59,382 bases of DNA, taken from NCBI GenBank assembly GCA_015499985.1, contig JAAAUF010000137.1, positions 1-59,382 on the forward strand, given 5' to 3'. Shown here in pieces: positions 1 to 10,896 of this stretch. A program made the translations under genes and the position numbers. This DNA is from Haplosporangium gracile. Taxonomy: Eukaryota; Mortierellomycota; Mortierellomycetes; Mortierellales; Mortierellaceae. The notes under the pieces are model-generated. The model was not told where the DNA came from. It saw nothing but the letters and a program-made list of their open reading frames with translations, and did no database searches. How positions within the stretch are numbered: the first letter of the stretch is position 1; every line of letters starts with the position of its first letter.

Positions 1-1773
1 CAGTTCCACTTTTCAATTGATGTGTCGTCACAGACGACCCATCACTACCTTGGTAGAAAAAAAAAAGGTTTACTTCATAGCTGATTATGATCACTGCCCT
101 ATCAAACCTATCAAAGGGTAGTGATCAAAATTAATTAACGTTTCTATTTATTATCGTCCTTGTGTCTTCCACAGTCTACGTTCACGGAACATCAACGCCA
201 GCGGCAGTCTAGAAGCTATAGCGAGTTGGCCAGCTGAGGCCCATCCATTACAGGTTATCGACAGTCAACAGGTCGTCCGAGAATGTCATTCCACACTCCT
301 AAGGCACCGTCTTACAAGCCTTACTCCATTGCAAATCCAGTGTCGCTAACCCGGGTAGCGCCTTCAACTTCCTGTAAAACTCCGACACTTTAAGCACCAT
401 GCTGAAGTAACGGGCATAGTCTTGGTCTGCCCGTGCTCTCAGTTAGTTGGTGGTCGCCAGCAGTTCATATAAGAAACTTCCAGCTCCCGCAGTCTTGGGT
501 TCAAGGATATCAAGCTCAAAACTCGCTTCTGAAATATTCAGTCCCCCACCTTCCTCCCCTCCGCTTTTCTGACTATCGGATCTGTGTTGTGGCTATATCG
601 ACAGTTCATGCTGAACCGTATCAGGTTGGAGAACGGCACATCCAGAAGAACAATCGCAGAGTAGTCCAACTTGAGAGACCGGACTCGAAAGTCGTTCCTG
701 AGGATTATCTCCTTCTGCTGACTGGAGATGAAGGGTCCTGGCGGAGGGCGGTCATTGGAGTAGTGTCGTGAGTACATCAAGCCATAGGAGCTCACTCTAT
801 AGTGAAACTTGTCGTTGTTGAGTTTTTCCCATCGTATGTGGGATAAAAACCAGTAAGTATCGAAATATAGGCAATAGAAGTGGTGAGAGACGGAGATGGA
901 TCGCCATTGGTGTGGTCGCGCGAGGGTGTTTCAGGTTTTACAGACTGCTTGATAGGCATCGATGTCCTTTGAGGAGAGGTACTGGAGGATGATGTCGACG
1001 ATCAAAGAGTTGCCAAATGCAGATATCGAGCTTGATGACTTGGTGGTTTAGGTATCGGGTGAAAAGGGGAGGTGTTGAGGAGGGGAGAGAAGGGCAGCGG
1101 TTTCTTGAGGGGAGAGGTATGGGTTCTTTTTTCTGAGCATTGAGTGGAAGGTGTGTAGCAAAATTGAAAACTAAAGTAAGATAGAATGAAGGGTTGGGTG
1201 GAGGAGAGAAGATGATGTTTTTGTGAAATGCATCTGGTGGCGCAGCGAGTGGGACAGCTGAATCTTTTGTGATCAATTGGAGGCTGAAGTGAAGCAAGAT
1301 TTGTCGACTCAACAATGAGCAGCTCACCGTCTGATCCAGATTGGAAGCTGAACCTTCTCTGGCAGCACCAATTGAACCCCCAAGACTGTGCAAACTGAGC
1401 CTCCAATGCAAAAAGGTACATATTTGCGTGGAGGGAGAAAAAGGGGGTCCATTATGGATATACGAATGGTCATTTTACAAAATGGAATGGTAGAAAGAGA
1501 GGGACAGGGAGGTATGAAAAAATAGCATCATGTTATTTCTGAGTACAACTCATGCTCCCTCTCCTCCTCCTTGTGTGCATAGACTTTCTGTTCCCTGGCA
1601 GCTCTCTCATGGCCGTGAGCCTCCAATGTTGCCGCTCTCTTGGCAACCGCCGTTGCCCTCTTCTAAGAGCTATCAAGTGTCCTCACTTTTCTATATATCC
1701 AACCCTCTTTCTTTGCGTAACACACCAACAATTAAATTTTCGTATCTCTCCGGTTTATTGTTGTTGTCTTTGG
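1..1773. other. Left-edge region without a supported gene
   Basis: No gene is supported here. A frame on the plus strand is open from about 177 to 352, just after a good splice-acceptor-like sequence (ttccacag), and another lies at 433-771. The two are in different frames, and neither matches a family I recognise. They could be a decayed coding remnant or the end of a gene entering from the left. The stretch 930-1500 is purine-rich on the plus strand and reads as low-complexity on either strand. It also serves as the downstream flank of the MYND-SET gene, which ends at 1774. Confidence 0.3.
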
Positions 1774-3447
1774 TCATGAACCAAGCTCGGTCTCCACAGT
1801 TCTCATAAACTCCTCCACCTCCTTGACCAGGCTGCTATTTTGTCCTGTATGTCCATGAGAGACCGTCAAGATATTCCGGGCCAGCTTCAGGGTCTCGTGC
1901 GACAACCGGACAGATGTCATGCCGCCCTCTACATCGTTCCACAGACACTTGGCCAGCGTGAAACAATGCAGCCCTACAAGTGGATGGTGCCTTGGGTAGA
2001 TCATAAGATACAGCGCCAGAATAAACGTCCCGATCTTGGAGGCCAATGCCCAAGACTGATGCTCGAGAGATGTGTTGAAGAACGAGGTGGCGTTGGTCAT
2101 GACGGTGGTCGTGAATGGCTTGGGCGTGCAATGAGGTGTCGTCCGAAGAGCACTGTAGATCTCAAAGAGCCGTTCTGTGTACCCTTGCTCTGTGGCACCA
2201 GTTTGGATCAGTGGCACCAGCGAGTGGATCAGATAGCTGGTAAAGGAGCTTCTGTTAATCATGATTGGCGGTTGGAGAGAAGGTCCTGCAATTTGTAACG
2301 ACCGAGCACCCGGGAGGATAATTGTCTCGAACTGCTTGGTCAACCACTCGCCGTCTACCTTCTTGCCATCTTCGCCATCCTGATCGCCCTCGATCAAGTC
2401 ATCCAGTATCCTGAACCCTGTCTTCTCTGCTGCTCTGCTCGATTCCTCGTCGCCGCACCGTGGACACAGACAGTCAAAGTAGTACTTTCCTCTCAAGAGT
2501 TGTCTCCGCTCCGCTCTCTGCACACCATTATCGACGTATGAAGTACACACTTCCTGTCCGATTGCAACATTCTCCAGAGTCCTTACCACCTGAGTTTGCC
2601 CCTCGTACATGACAATAGCGTTGGGTCGACACGAGTGGTTGAAAAGGGCACCAACGGGGAAGGTCCCCTCAGCCATCGTAAACAGCTGCGAGTCATGGAT
2701 TGAAAAATTGTTGCAATGAAATCGACAGAGGTACCGCATCAGCTCTGCGACCGAGGGCGGTTCTTCTCGGCTGGTCTCGCTCTTGAAGGGAAACCTGGCC
2801 ACAATGAGCTGTTCTCGAATCTTGGTCGCAATCTCCCTGTATTTTGTGATCTCTGCTGGATCCGAGATCGCCTCGTGCCCCATCAGTGTCGAAAAGACAT
2901 ACTCTGTCAACGCAAGTGATTCTTGCTCTCCTGTTCCGTGAGATGCTGCGGCTGCGGCTGTTGCCGTTGCCATCCCAGACTGTTTGGACTCCTTCAAGGC
3001 ACCGTTCCGGAGCCGCTCGATCGCGATGACGATCGTCTTGAGCATCTCGTAATCGAGGTCCTCCATGTCCTTGTCCTGACAGACCCACTTGTGCCAGCCT
3101 TTCCACGCGACAGTGAAACAATCACGGTTGCAGTAGTATCGTTTTTTGCACACCGAACATCTCTCGAGCTCTAGCCCTCCTGCTCCTGCTACTGCTCCTT
3201 CTGCAGGTGCGGCTGACGTGCCATTATCACTACTTCTACTGTCGCTACCCTTGGTGCGGAAACAGGTCTCGCAGTGCTGGGCGCGATGGGTAGGGAAGAT
3301 GATCGGGTTGCAAAGTGGACGGGAGGTGATGACGACGGAGCCTTTATTGAGAGGACGGAGGGCTACTACTTTGCGGAACTTGTGAGTGTCGGTGACGAGG
3401 TCGAGTCCATGGCTATGGAGATGTCGGGTCAGGATCGTCGCGGACAT
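1774..3447 (-). CDS. SMYD-type protein: MYND zinc finger inserted in a SET domain
   Basis: A single-exon protein of 557 residues. The N-terminal S-region is followed at about residues 58-122 by a MYND zinc finger, with CETC, then CSVC, then YYCNRDC and HKWVC; a roughly 35-residue Ala/Gly/Ser-rich insertion separates the first Cys pair from the second. The split SET domain resumes near residue 245 (NNFSIHD) and carries NHSCRPNA and the later CTSYVD segment, followed by a post-SET cysteine cluster (FDCLCPRC). The C-terminal 180 residues look helical, as in the TPR-like tail of SMYD proteins. SMYD proteins transfer methyl groups from S-adenosylmethionine to protein lysines. The substrate cannot be told from sequence. 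The first ATG is used and the family N-terminus begins there. Confident for the family, not for the target. Confidence 0.9.
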   Translation of the reverse strand: MSATILTRHLHSHGLDLVTDTHKFRKVVALRPLNKGSVVITSRPLCNPIIFPTHRAQHCETCFRTKGSDSRSSDNGTSAAPAEGAVAGAGGLELERCSVCKKRYYCNRDCFTVAWKGWHKWVCQDKDMEDLDYEMLKTIVIAIERLRNGALKESKQSGMATATAAAAASHGTGEQESLALTEYVFSTLMGHEAISDPAEITKYREIATKIREQLIVARFPFKSETSREEPPSVAELMRYLCRFHCNNFSIHDSQLFTMAEGTFPVGALFNHSCRPNAIVMYEGQTQVVRTLENVAIGQEVCTSYVDNGVQRAERRQLLRGKYYFDCLCPRCGDEESSRAAEKTGFRILDDLIEGDQDGEDGKKVDGEWLTKQFETIILPGARSLQIAGPSLQPPIMINRSSFTSYLIHSLVPLIQTGATEQGYTERLFEIYSALRTTPHCTPKPFTTTVMTNATSFFNTSLEHQSWALASKIGTFILALYLMIYPRHHPLVGLHCFTLAKCLWNDVEGGMTSVRLSHETLKLARNILTVSHGHTGQNSSLVKEVEEFMRTVETELGS

Positions 3448-4046
3448 CGTTTTTGGCGTCTTGTCTGCCGGTCTGGTCAGTGGAAGAGTGAACTAATGAG
3501 CGAGCAAAGGCGCTTCTCCTTTTGCAAACACAACACAACATCGCTCTCAAAACGGTCACAGTGGCATGCAATTGGCGAATGGACTTGTTGAGCGCACAGT
3601 GGGTCTGTACTGGATTGGAGACACTGTCGATTAGAATCAACGAGGTCACGATTGCACCAGCACATGAGTTAGAAACACAATAAGGGCTTCTTGAGGCGGC
3701 ATTGGCAGAGCAGGAGAACGAGGAGATCAGCAAGCTCTCTGGGCTTTACAGAAGATTGAAGGCGTTACAATGTTTAGCAGTGTTGAACTTGCGTTGGAGC
3801 CCAGCTTGCCAAAAGACAGCCAGCATCTGCGAAAAGGTCGTCTTGGGCGAGTTATTGACTACTAATGATCTGAAGTGGATGGGTCTTAGACTTTCATGAT
3901 CCCCCTTCCCTTCTTTTTTGTAGGCATTGATAAAGAGACACATTTCAAGCCACGAAATAATATTAAAATATGGCGGGAAGGATCCTTTCGTTTATTCTTC
4001 TCCCCCTTTCCGTCTTCGTCTCTTCGACACCCCATCGGCACCACCA
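3448..4046. other. Upstream region of the MYND-SET gene, no gene seen
   Basis: Only short frames without family character occur here. The segment lies between the start of the minus-strand MYND-SET gene and the start of the plus-strand F-box remnant, so it probably holds the MYND-SET promoter and 5' UTR. I see no clear TATA box or repeat. Confidence 0.35.
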
Positions 4047-4694
4047 GAATGGAGTTCTCCCTTACTCGAGTCTTCGACATTCCGGAGCTGGACCTCCATG
4101 TCGAGCAGTTTTTTCTCCTCAGGACCTCGCATACCTCGTCATCACCAGTTGCGCCATGTACATGATCTCTGGTCCTCGCTTCAACTTCTTCGTTCCAGAG
4201 TTCAAATCGTTGCGTTTACTCAGAGGCAAGCCAGGTCGCCTCACAAACTAACCGACCTTGCAAGAAACCCCTGGTATACAAGATTCATCATGCTGGGCGA
4301 GCTCTGCTGTCACGTATACTACCGTGTTATTAAGGACGTTCGTGACGAATCGAGCAGGTTAACAACCACAACACCGCCAACAACAATAACAACAACGAAA
4401 TCGTCTTTGCAGGCAACACCTTCCGACCCACAGCAACCTCTGAATCCATCGTCGTCAAACCACACGCGCCCATCGTTCGAGGATTTATGACTGAAGGCGG
4501 TGTTTCCTGCACGTGTCAAGTGCTTTCTTCTGCTCCACCCTCATCTTACCGCTCTCTACCTTAAAAACATATCTATTCCGAGCGAGGTCTATGCCGTCCA
4601 TTGGGGACTAACGATCTCTGGAATCACAACGCTTGAGTCGCTGTGCCTGATTTCATCGCACATGATAGGAATAGCTCGGACGGCATCGTCTTGA
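4047..4694 (+). pseudogene. Decayed F-box/LRR protein gene
   Basis: The start at 4050 gives an N-terminus like those of Mortierella-type F-box proteins (VFDIPELDLHVEQF), but the frame is lost after about 15 residues. The continuation is scattered over three frames. SPQDLAYLVITSCAMY follows in a second frame. HDLWSSL and then ARNPWYTRFIMLGELCCH appear in a third. LTALYLKNISIPSEVYA, which looks like a leucine-rich repeat, lies near 4540-4600, and ISGITTLESLCLISSHM follows it. That order (F-box, linker, 'ARN.WYTR..LGEL' segment, LRRs) fits the group's F-box/LRR proteins, in which the F-box recruits Skp1 and the LRRs bind the substrate. Several frameshifts are needed to read it and the C-terminal LRRs are missing. 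Recognition rests on family pattern only. Confidence 0.5.
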
Positions 4695-4788
4695 CCGACA
4701 CTTTTCTCCATCCAAGCATTTCATGTTGGTTCTTATCGTGACTAGAGTAATAAAAAAAAGGGGCTGAAGATTGATCAAGCGAAGTGCT

Positions 4789-5888
4789 TTACTGGGTGGT
4801 AACGGGAAAAGGGGGATTATGGGGACATGATACAAGGGTATGGTGTGCACGCAATGCTTTCTTAGCGATGCATATAAGATCATGGCTGTGGAACAGATGC
4901 AGGAGTAGGAGCAGGAGCAGCTTGACCCGAGACTGCTGTCGGTGCTGGTGGCGGTGGGGCCTGCAAGTTATCCATCGCAATAGCCGTGGAATACGGTGGT
5001 AAATTCGCATCATCATTATTGCTATTATTGTCGAAAATGATATGATTGTAGTCCGGAGCATCGTCTCCTGCTGTGACAATAGGGGCGATGGTGGCGGTAG
5101 TGGCGGTCTTGGGAGACTTTCGAACCGAAAGTAGACAAAGATCTTGTCGAGAATCATTATCTGTTAGCGTGTGCGTGTAAGGTGTTGAAAGCTGATAGGG
5201 AGAAAGAGAGATATTGGAGCTGACATGAGAAGGAGGAGAGAGGGTTGGTGAAAGGAGAAGGGAAAGAAGAAGGGAGAGAAGAAAGGGAAGAGATTGTGGA
5301 AACAAAAGAAGAAAACATGAGGGTTGCGTGAGGGTTGACGATTACGATTCTTGCCTTGTTAAGTCGACGAGGCACTTGGAGAGAAACGCACCAAGTAATT
5401 TTCCCAGGATTCCATTTTGTCGGCCTGGGAAAAGAGTTAAAAAGGCTTGTCCAGGTACAAGATTGTTGGCAGGACATTTTTTTTTTCTTTTTTTTTGTGG
5501 ATAATCTGGTCTTTGCATGCTCATGCGTGCGATCTCAACTCAAAGGCTAAACTCACCTCAAAAACGTAAGTCGCATTCTATTGAAAAGCATTGTATGAAC
5601 AAGCAAGCAGAACGAGGCATCATCATAACTGCAAGAACAGCGGTACAGAATAAAGACAGGAACCCTTTTCTCAATCCATTTTCGATTTTCCGTTGTGTCC
5701 GAAAGTAAAAAAGAAAAAAAAAAATCAAACCCTCAGGAGCGGACTCACACATAAACCTATGCCCATGCACACTCCCTTGATTGTCTCTCGACTGTTCAAG
5801 GGGAAAAAAGGAGTGATGAAATTCGTGGTACATGTAAGGTTGTTAAAGGAAGAAAATTGTCGTACCTGTTGAAAGAAGTATTGAGCAT
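4789..5888 (-). CDS. Tentative small multi-exon gene of unknown function
   Basis: Minus-strand exons can be chained with phase continuity: 5888-5866 (starting ATG, seven codons), 5791-5749, a 21-nt microexon 5577-5557, and 5424-5392. All have GT donors and AG acceptors. They join to give MLNTSFN..RETIKGVCMGIGLC, then NATYVFE, then ADKMESWENYL. A further acceptor (ctaacag) opens an exon at 5160. Its frame is uncertain: one reading ends at 4789; another, ending at 4880, gives a Pro/Asn/Asp-rich tail (DDAPDYNHIIFDN, NLPPYSTAIAMDNLQ) but needs an alternative donor. No family is recognised. The chain of five small exons could be fortuitous, so treat it as a hypothesis for RNA data. Confidence 0.3.
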
Positions 5889-6104
5889 GATCCTTTCGCC
5901 TTTCCACCTTCGGAATGTTTGTGGTATTATTACAGTTTATTTTACATCTCGATCTGTAGGCCAGGAGAAAGAGAGAGAAGGGAAGAAAGAAGCAAAAAGA
6001 AGGGGAGGAAAGAGAAGAAAGAGACGAAGAAGAAAAGTGAAAGAAGGAAAAAAAGGTCATAACAAAAAGAGGGTGTTCATAAAGTTGTTAATAATAAATC
6101 ACCG

Positions 6105-9100
6105 CTACCCAGACACCTCCCTATCGCTCCCTTCGCCAACACCAGCACAGTCAAGTCCAAGTCCATAACCAAGGACGCGTCGCTCGAAAGTTCGCTTCGC
6201 TGCTTCAAACCTCTGCAGGACGGCATGCGATCGTCGCGACTCCTTATTGAACTGCAGCAGGAGCCCATTTGCCTTTGAAAGCGATTGGAGATGGTAACCG
6301 ATAAACACCGATGCATCGATCTCGTTGTAGTCGTCCACATCGGGGACCATTATCGCCATTCGTGTTGCATTGTCTGATGCTGTTGCGCTTTTGGGCGTCG
6401 CAGCTGTTTCGGTTGAGTCTAGAGCTGGAGCGGGGGTTATTGCCGCTAAGGTTGATGTGGCTAGCCGAGGCTTGATGCCTTTGACATCCTTGGCGCAAAT
6501 GTTGATTGTGGGGTCAGTCGCGGAGGTGGTAGAGTCACGAGAAGATTCAGACTCACAGGGCTGAAGGAGAAAGAGAGGCTGGTTCTCCTGATCTGCTTGG
6601 TCGAGTTCAAGAATAGGCGCGAGGATCGAGATCGGACAGCGCACAGAGTCACAGGACCTGGCAACTCCTGCCCCAGAAGCAGTAAAGCCTGGAGGTAGAG
6701 GATAAGAAGGTCGAGTTCGGGAATAGGCGATCATGGCCGAAGCAGGAGGAGAAGGGACCGAGGGGAAGAACGAAGTGCTCACAATCCTAACAGCGGATGT
6801 TCTCCTGGTCGAAGAAGAGATATTGATTGGGAAGGTTGGTGGTTTGGGTCTCTTGGGGGCTGGGATGGCTGGGGGTGGAGCAATGGGGGCCGAGGAGGTT
6901 ACCAGCTCTCTAATCGCCTGGGAGAGTATCGGTCCAGTCACAAGCCTGCTCGCCCTCTTTGGTCCTCTCCTCCTCATCGTGGCGACAATGCCTCTGGGGA
7001 GACTGTTGGTAGTGGTGAAGCTTGGGGTGATGGTGATGTTGTAGCCCCTGCGGTTGTTATTGGAAGTACCATTGTTGTCAGGGAGCTTGGGCAAAGGCTT
7101 GAACAAGAGTTCGGGCGAATTGACCTTAATGGTTGGAACCTTTTGCCCTGAAGGTTGCATTGGCAATGGTCCAGTGTCGCTCATTCCAAGGGTTGTCGAT
7201 TCTAGGGTGATCTCGTTCAAGACTGCGGCTCGGAACGTTGGAGGATGCGATTGACACTCGTTACTACCAGTGCCACTAACCTTGAGAGGGAGATCGGTCG
7301 TCGAGTGAGATAGCAGTCGAGATTGGAGAATTCCCATCCGCTCCAGCTCTGGGTTTGAAACACCAGATCCGGGGCGATCTGTCCCTGAGGTTTCAGCGCC
7401 AATACCGCGGCCACGATTGCCTATCTTTTGAGTCATACTCAGGGCCACAGGATACTCGAAGGAAGAGGGAGAAGAGGCAAGGGCAGTGGTGGTAGAGTTG
7501 CTGTTGCGGTTGTCCTCGGCCATTGCTGCCAGCATGTAGTCCAGTCTTCGATCGATGTGGCGTGTGGTGCGGATGTATCGACTGAGCCAGTGACAAAGGC
7601 TCTCATCCGTTTGCCAAAGATCCAAGATAGTTCGCTGGTATGCTCGGATCGCAGAGTCGTGCTTCTGGATCTGATGACGACGACGATTCTGGCAGTTGCA
7701 TTCACAGCCTGCTTCCGCCGCCGTCTCCGCCTCTTTCTGGTCCTTGCTGCTGCTCGTCGTCAATACTGCCGCCTGTGAAGCCGACACCGAAGCAGGTGTG
7801 TTTTTCCGTGAGGCTGCGGTTACTGTCGCCTTCTTGACCGAATGTGCGGGATCCTTGAAAGCAGGTTGCTGTTCTCTGCGTTGCTGATCCAGAGCCAAGA
7901 GGTCGCCCAAGAGTCCGACAAGGACCTGCTGATGTTCTCGAAGGGCCACTAACCGAGTCCTGGCATACTTTTCGTTCCTCTTGGCGTTGCAACCAAAGCT
8001 GTCGTCAGGGACGTACTTGGGCAAGTCACGGATAACAACTACCTCCGGCAGGATTGGCCAATGCATCATCGACAATGGCGATGGGGCTAGTTCGCTCTCC
8101 GTGATAGTGACAGGGGCAGGTGCAGGTGCAGGCGCGGAGGTGATGGTGGCAGCGGTAATGGCGTTGGTAGTCTGGTTTTTGGATAGGCGCTTCTTCTTCA
8201 TAACGGCTGTCGTGCGAGTAGGGGAGGTGATGTTAAAGATCCTGGAGGCGGTCATTTTGGTAGTCGTTGCCGGTGTGGTGGCGGCGACGGATGATTTTGT
8301 TTCTGTTGCTGGTAAGGAGGGCACATCAGAGATTAGGGATGGTGAAGTGAAAGAAATCCGTTTCGAGGAAAGTTTGTTAAACGTCAATGACCGCACAGAC
8401 TCCTTCTTGTTCCGTCCTATAATAAAAAACAGCTGTGAGCGTGGCGATTTTAAGCTCGGAGGCTGCTGTAGGGACTGAGATTGAGAATGTTGTTGCTCCT
8501 GTTGCTTCCTCTTCTGCTGCTGCTGATGTTGATGCTGAGATTGCTGCTGCTGGTGTGTGAATCCAAGAGGAAGCTTCGACTGCGAGCGGTGGCTACTGTT
8601 GCTGCCGGTATTATTGCTATCATGTTGTCTCTTGAAGGCGGACGCCAGGTTACTGAGGATCGATCCTGCACCACCACCGCCACCACCGTCGCTACTTGCT
8701 CCTCCACTGGTCGCAGTTGTAGCGGCACTACTTCGACGGAAGGTGAAATGGTCAAACTTCTTCTTCCTCGTCGTTGGCGACACGGCTTCTAGATCCAGAA
8801 TAATATCCTCGGCCGAGTCATCCTCGTTGTTGAAAAGGAATGAGTTTAATCCACTGTTGATGTTGTTGCTGGTGGTGGTGATAGCGGGAGCAGTGGAGAC
8901 GGTGAGAGCCGGGGTCGGGATGGTGGGGGTCGAGATGAATTTTGTAAAAGTGACGGCGACATGGCCCTGAGTGCAGCTACTATCGCCTCTGGGAGATAGA
9001 GGAGAGGGACTCTTCAGTCCAGTATATGCGGAAGTAAGAGCAGCACTAGCACCGGCACCAGAAATGCCAGGAGTAGGAGGAGTAGTAGCACCACCAGCAG

Positions 9101-9581
9101 AAGAACTACTGGTATTGGTACCAATAGAAGATCGTCGTGGTGGTAGGATCAGCATCTGGGGCGGACTCTCACTGAGTAGCGTGCCAGTCCCAGTCCCTCG
9201 ACTACTAGTGTTGCTAGTCCGAGTGCTATGGTAGTTGCAGTCAAAGTCGCCGGCATGAATAGAAACTGGAGGGAGGAGGACCGAGAATGTAGAAGCGCTG
9301 CTAGATTCAAGCGTGGAAGGGTACTTTTCCAAGAATGTCGAGGAGATTGGGAGGGGTGTTGCAGCAACCTTTTCGTTTCTGATGCTGTTGTTGTTGGCGA
9401 TGATGGAGTCATTAATGCTGTTGTTGGTGGTAGAGGAGGTGGAAGTGGAGGTGGAGTTGGGTGAGAGTGCCTGAGACTGTTGTTGTTGAGCTCGAAGGCC
9501 GTTGTTCTTCTTGTGGAAGATGTTTCCGAGAAACTGTCGTGTCGATCCAGGAAGCGTTGATACAAATGTGGGGAGAGACAT
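6105..9581 (-). CDS. Large Ser/Thr-rich protein of unknown function
   Basis: One exon of about 1158 residues, taking the ATG at 9581 (the longer frame opens only with a TTG). Most of the protein is low-complexity: runs of Ser, Thr, Ala and Asn, a Gln-rich tract near residues 345-375 and several poly-Gly stretches. Three less biased segments probably fold. The first is PKYVPDDSFGCNAKRNEKYA followed by a helical region rich in Leu and Gln (about residues 550-590). The second, around residues 660-715, includes YQRTILDLWQTDESLCHWL and is followed by RRLDYMLAAM. The third is the C-terminus, with VDDYNEIDASVFIGYHLQSL and a basic helix. There is no signal peptide or membrane segment. The charged helices plus disordered linkers suggest a scaffold or regulatory protein, but that is only a guess. 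I do not recognise the family. Confidence 0.7.
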   Translation of the reverse strand: MSLPTFVSTLPGSTRQFLGNIFHKKNNGLRAQQQQSQALSPNSTSTSTSSTTNNSINDSIIANNNSIRNEKVAATPLPISSTFLEKYPSTLESSSASTFSVLLPPVSIHAGDFDCNYHSTRTSNTSSRGTGTGTLLSESPPQMLILPPRRSSIGTNTSSSSAGGATTPPTPGISGAGASAALTSAYTGLKSPSPLSPRGDSSCTQGHVAVTFTKFISTPTIPTPALTVSTAPAITTTSNNINSGLNSFLFNNEDDSAEDIILDLEAVSPTTRKKKFDHFTFRRSSAATTATSGGASSDGGGGGGAGSILSNLASAFKRQHDSNNTGSNSSHRSQSKLPLGFTHQQQQSQHQHQQQQKRKQQEQQHSQSQSLQQPPSLKSPRSQLFFIIGRNKKESVRSLTFNKLSSKRISFTSPSLISDVPSLPATETKSSVAATTPATTTKMTASRIFNITSPTRTTAVMKKKRLSKNQTTNAITAATITSAPAPAPAPVTITESELAPSPLSMMHWPILPEVVVIRDLPKYVPDDSFGCNAKRNEKYARTRLVALREHQQVLVGLLGDLLALDQQRREQQPAFKDPAHSVKKATVTAASRKNTPASVSASQAAVLTTSSSKDQKEAETAAEAGCECNCQNRRRHQIQKHDSAIRAYQRTILDLWQTDESLCHWLSRYIRTTRHIDRRLDYMLAAMAEDNRNSNSTTTALASSPSSFEYPVALSMTQKIGNRGRGIGAETSGTDRPGSGVSNPELERMGILQSRLLSHSTTDLPLKVSGTGSNECQSHPPTFRAAVLNEITLESTTLGMSDTGPLPMQPSGQKVPTIKVNSPELLFKPLPKLPDNNGTSNNNRRGYNITITPSFTTTNSLPRGIVATMRRRGPKRASRLVTGPILSQAIRELVTSSAPIAPPPAIPAPKRPKPPTFPINISSSTRRTSAVRIVSTSFFPSVPSPPASAMIAYSRTRPSYPLPPGFTASGAGVARSCDSVRCPISILAPILELDQADQENQPLFLLQPCESESSRDSTTSATDPTINICAKDVKGIKPRLATSTLAAITPAPALDSTETAATPKSATASDNATRMAIMVPDVDDYNEIDASVFIGYHLQSLSKANGLLLQFNKESRRSHAVLQRFEAAKRTFERRVLGYGLGLDCAGVGEGSDREVSG

Positions 9582-10896
9582 TGTACTGTGTTTCTGCGCT
9601 GTGGAAGGAAGAAACAAGGAAGGAAGGAGAGAAGGCGAGGGGAGGATGGAGAGCTGCTACGGAAGGAGAGAGACCATCAAAGAAGAAGGAAAAAGAAAAA
9701 AGAAGAAGTTTTTGGCGGGGGCGTGGAAGAATATATATTCGGCAACAAAACACTGTAGAGACTGAAGGGTTTAAGTGTGGAATACATTCCTCCATTGGGA
9801 AGAAGGATATTGGGTTTATTTTTGGGTACCTAAAAAAGCAAGCAAAGTCCATGGCCACGTTTGTTTGCTGGTGGAGGATCTATTGTTGTCGCTTGCTTGT
9901 CACTGTCAGTGGTGAGTGGTAAAAATACCTTTCTATTGTTGCAGCGATGGAAGGATGGGTAGGTAGGCATTTGTTATATCTGGGAGTAGTTTTATCATTT
10001 GTGCTGAGGTTAGAGAGGCGGCAAAAGAGGTGGATGAGGGATGCATATCTGAATATGCGCACAGACAGGGGCGGCAATTTGACCTGTCAGGAATCAGGAA
10101 CGAAGGATTGTTGTTTTGTGTTTACAACACAAACAATTGAAAGACGGACAAGGTTCAGAGTCAACTGAGGGGCGAAAAACGTGATGTGAAGAGAGAAATA
10201 GGACGGAGTACTTTTTCGTTCAATTGTGCTCGAGAGTGCGCCTGAGTGTATGAGTGTATGAGTGTATGAGCGAGATAGAGAAATAGGAGAGAGGAGGACC
10301 CAACAAACATACAGCAGACCAGCAATTGAGCCATTTGAATCTCCCCACTGGAAACAATTGCCTGCCGCCATTTTTACACTCCATCCTCGACCTGACCGTC
10401 CGAGTATCTCATGCCTTTTCGATTCAAGGTTGCTTATCTGGTTATGAAAGGAAAAGAGGGGCTAAAATCCTCCTCTCTCTTCCTCGCTTTTTTTTCTCGG
10501 TAAAAATGTTGTTCATGCAATTAATGTCAATGGCCCATCCTGCTTTGTTGCATTTCTCGCTATTATTGGCAGGTGCGTTGTTTGTTGTTCGTTGCTTTGC
10601 CAGAAGGAACTTAATTGTTGCGCCCTTTCAAGTCCTCTAAACCATAACCAGTCCAGAGTAGTTGGCACCAAGGACGAGATGAGACGAGGCGGGTGAAGTA
10701 AACAATGGTGCTGTCCAGTCGGAAAGTCCTAAAGAGGAGATTGACTGCGAAAAATAGACTGGCACCCACACCCCCTCCATCTTCCTCCCTGTTGATTTAT
10801 AATATCTCTTTTGCCAAAAAAACGCTAAAGTAGATGGTGAAAATTGCGGTAAATGAATAAATAAAAAGTATGTCGCTCGGGGTATTCAGTCACATT
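9582..10896. other. Intergenic, promoter side of the Ser/Thr-rich gene
   Basis: No supported gene. The segment holds the upstream region of the minus-strand 6105-9581 gene, including a pyrimidine-rich tract (minus strand) just before its start. A short tandem repeat of the 8-bp unit gagtgtat (three copies) lies at about 10247-10270. The right end borders the transposase relic. Confidence 0.4.
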
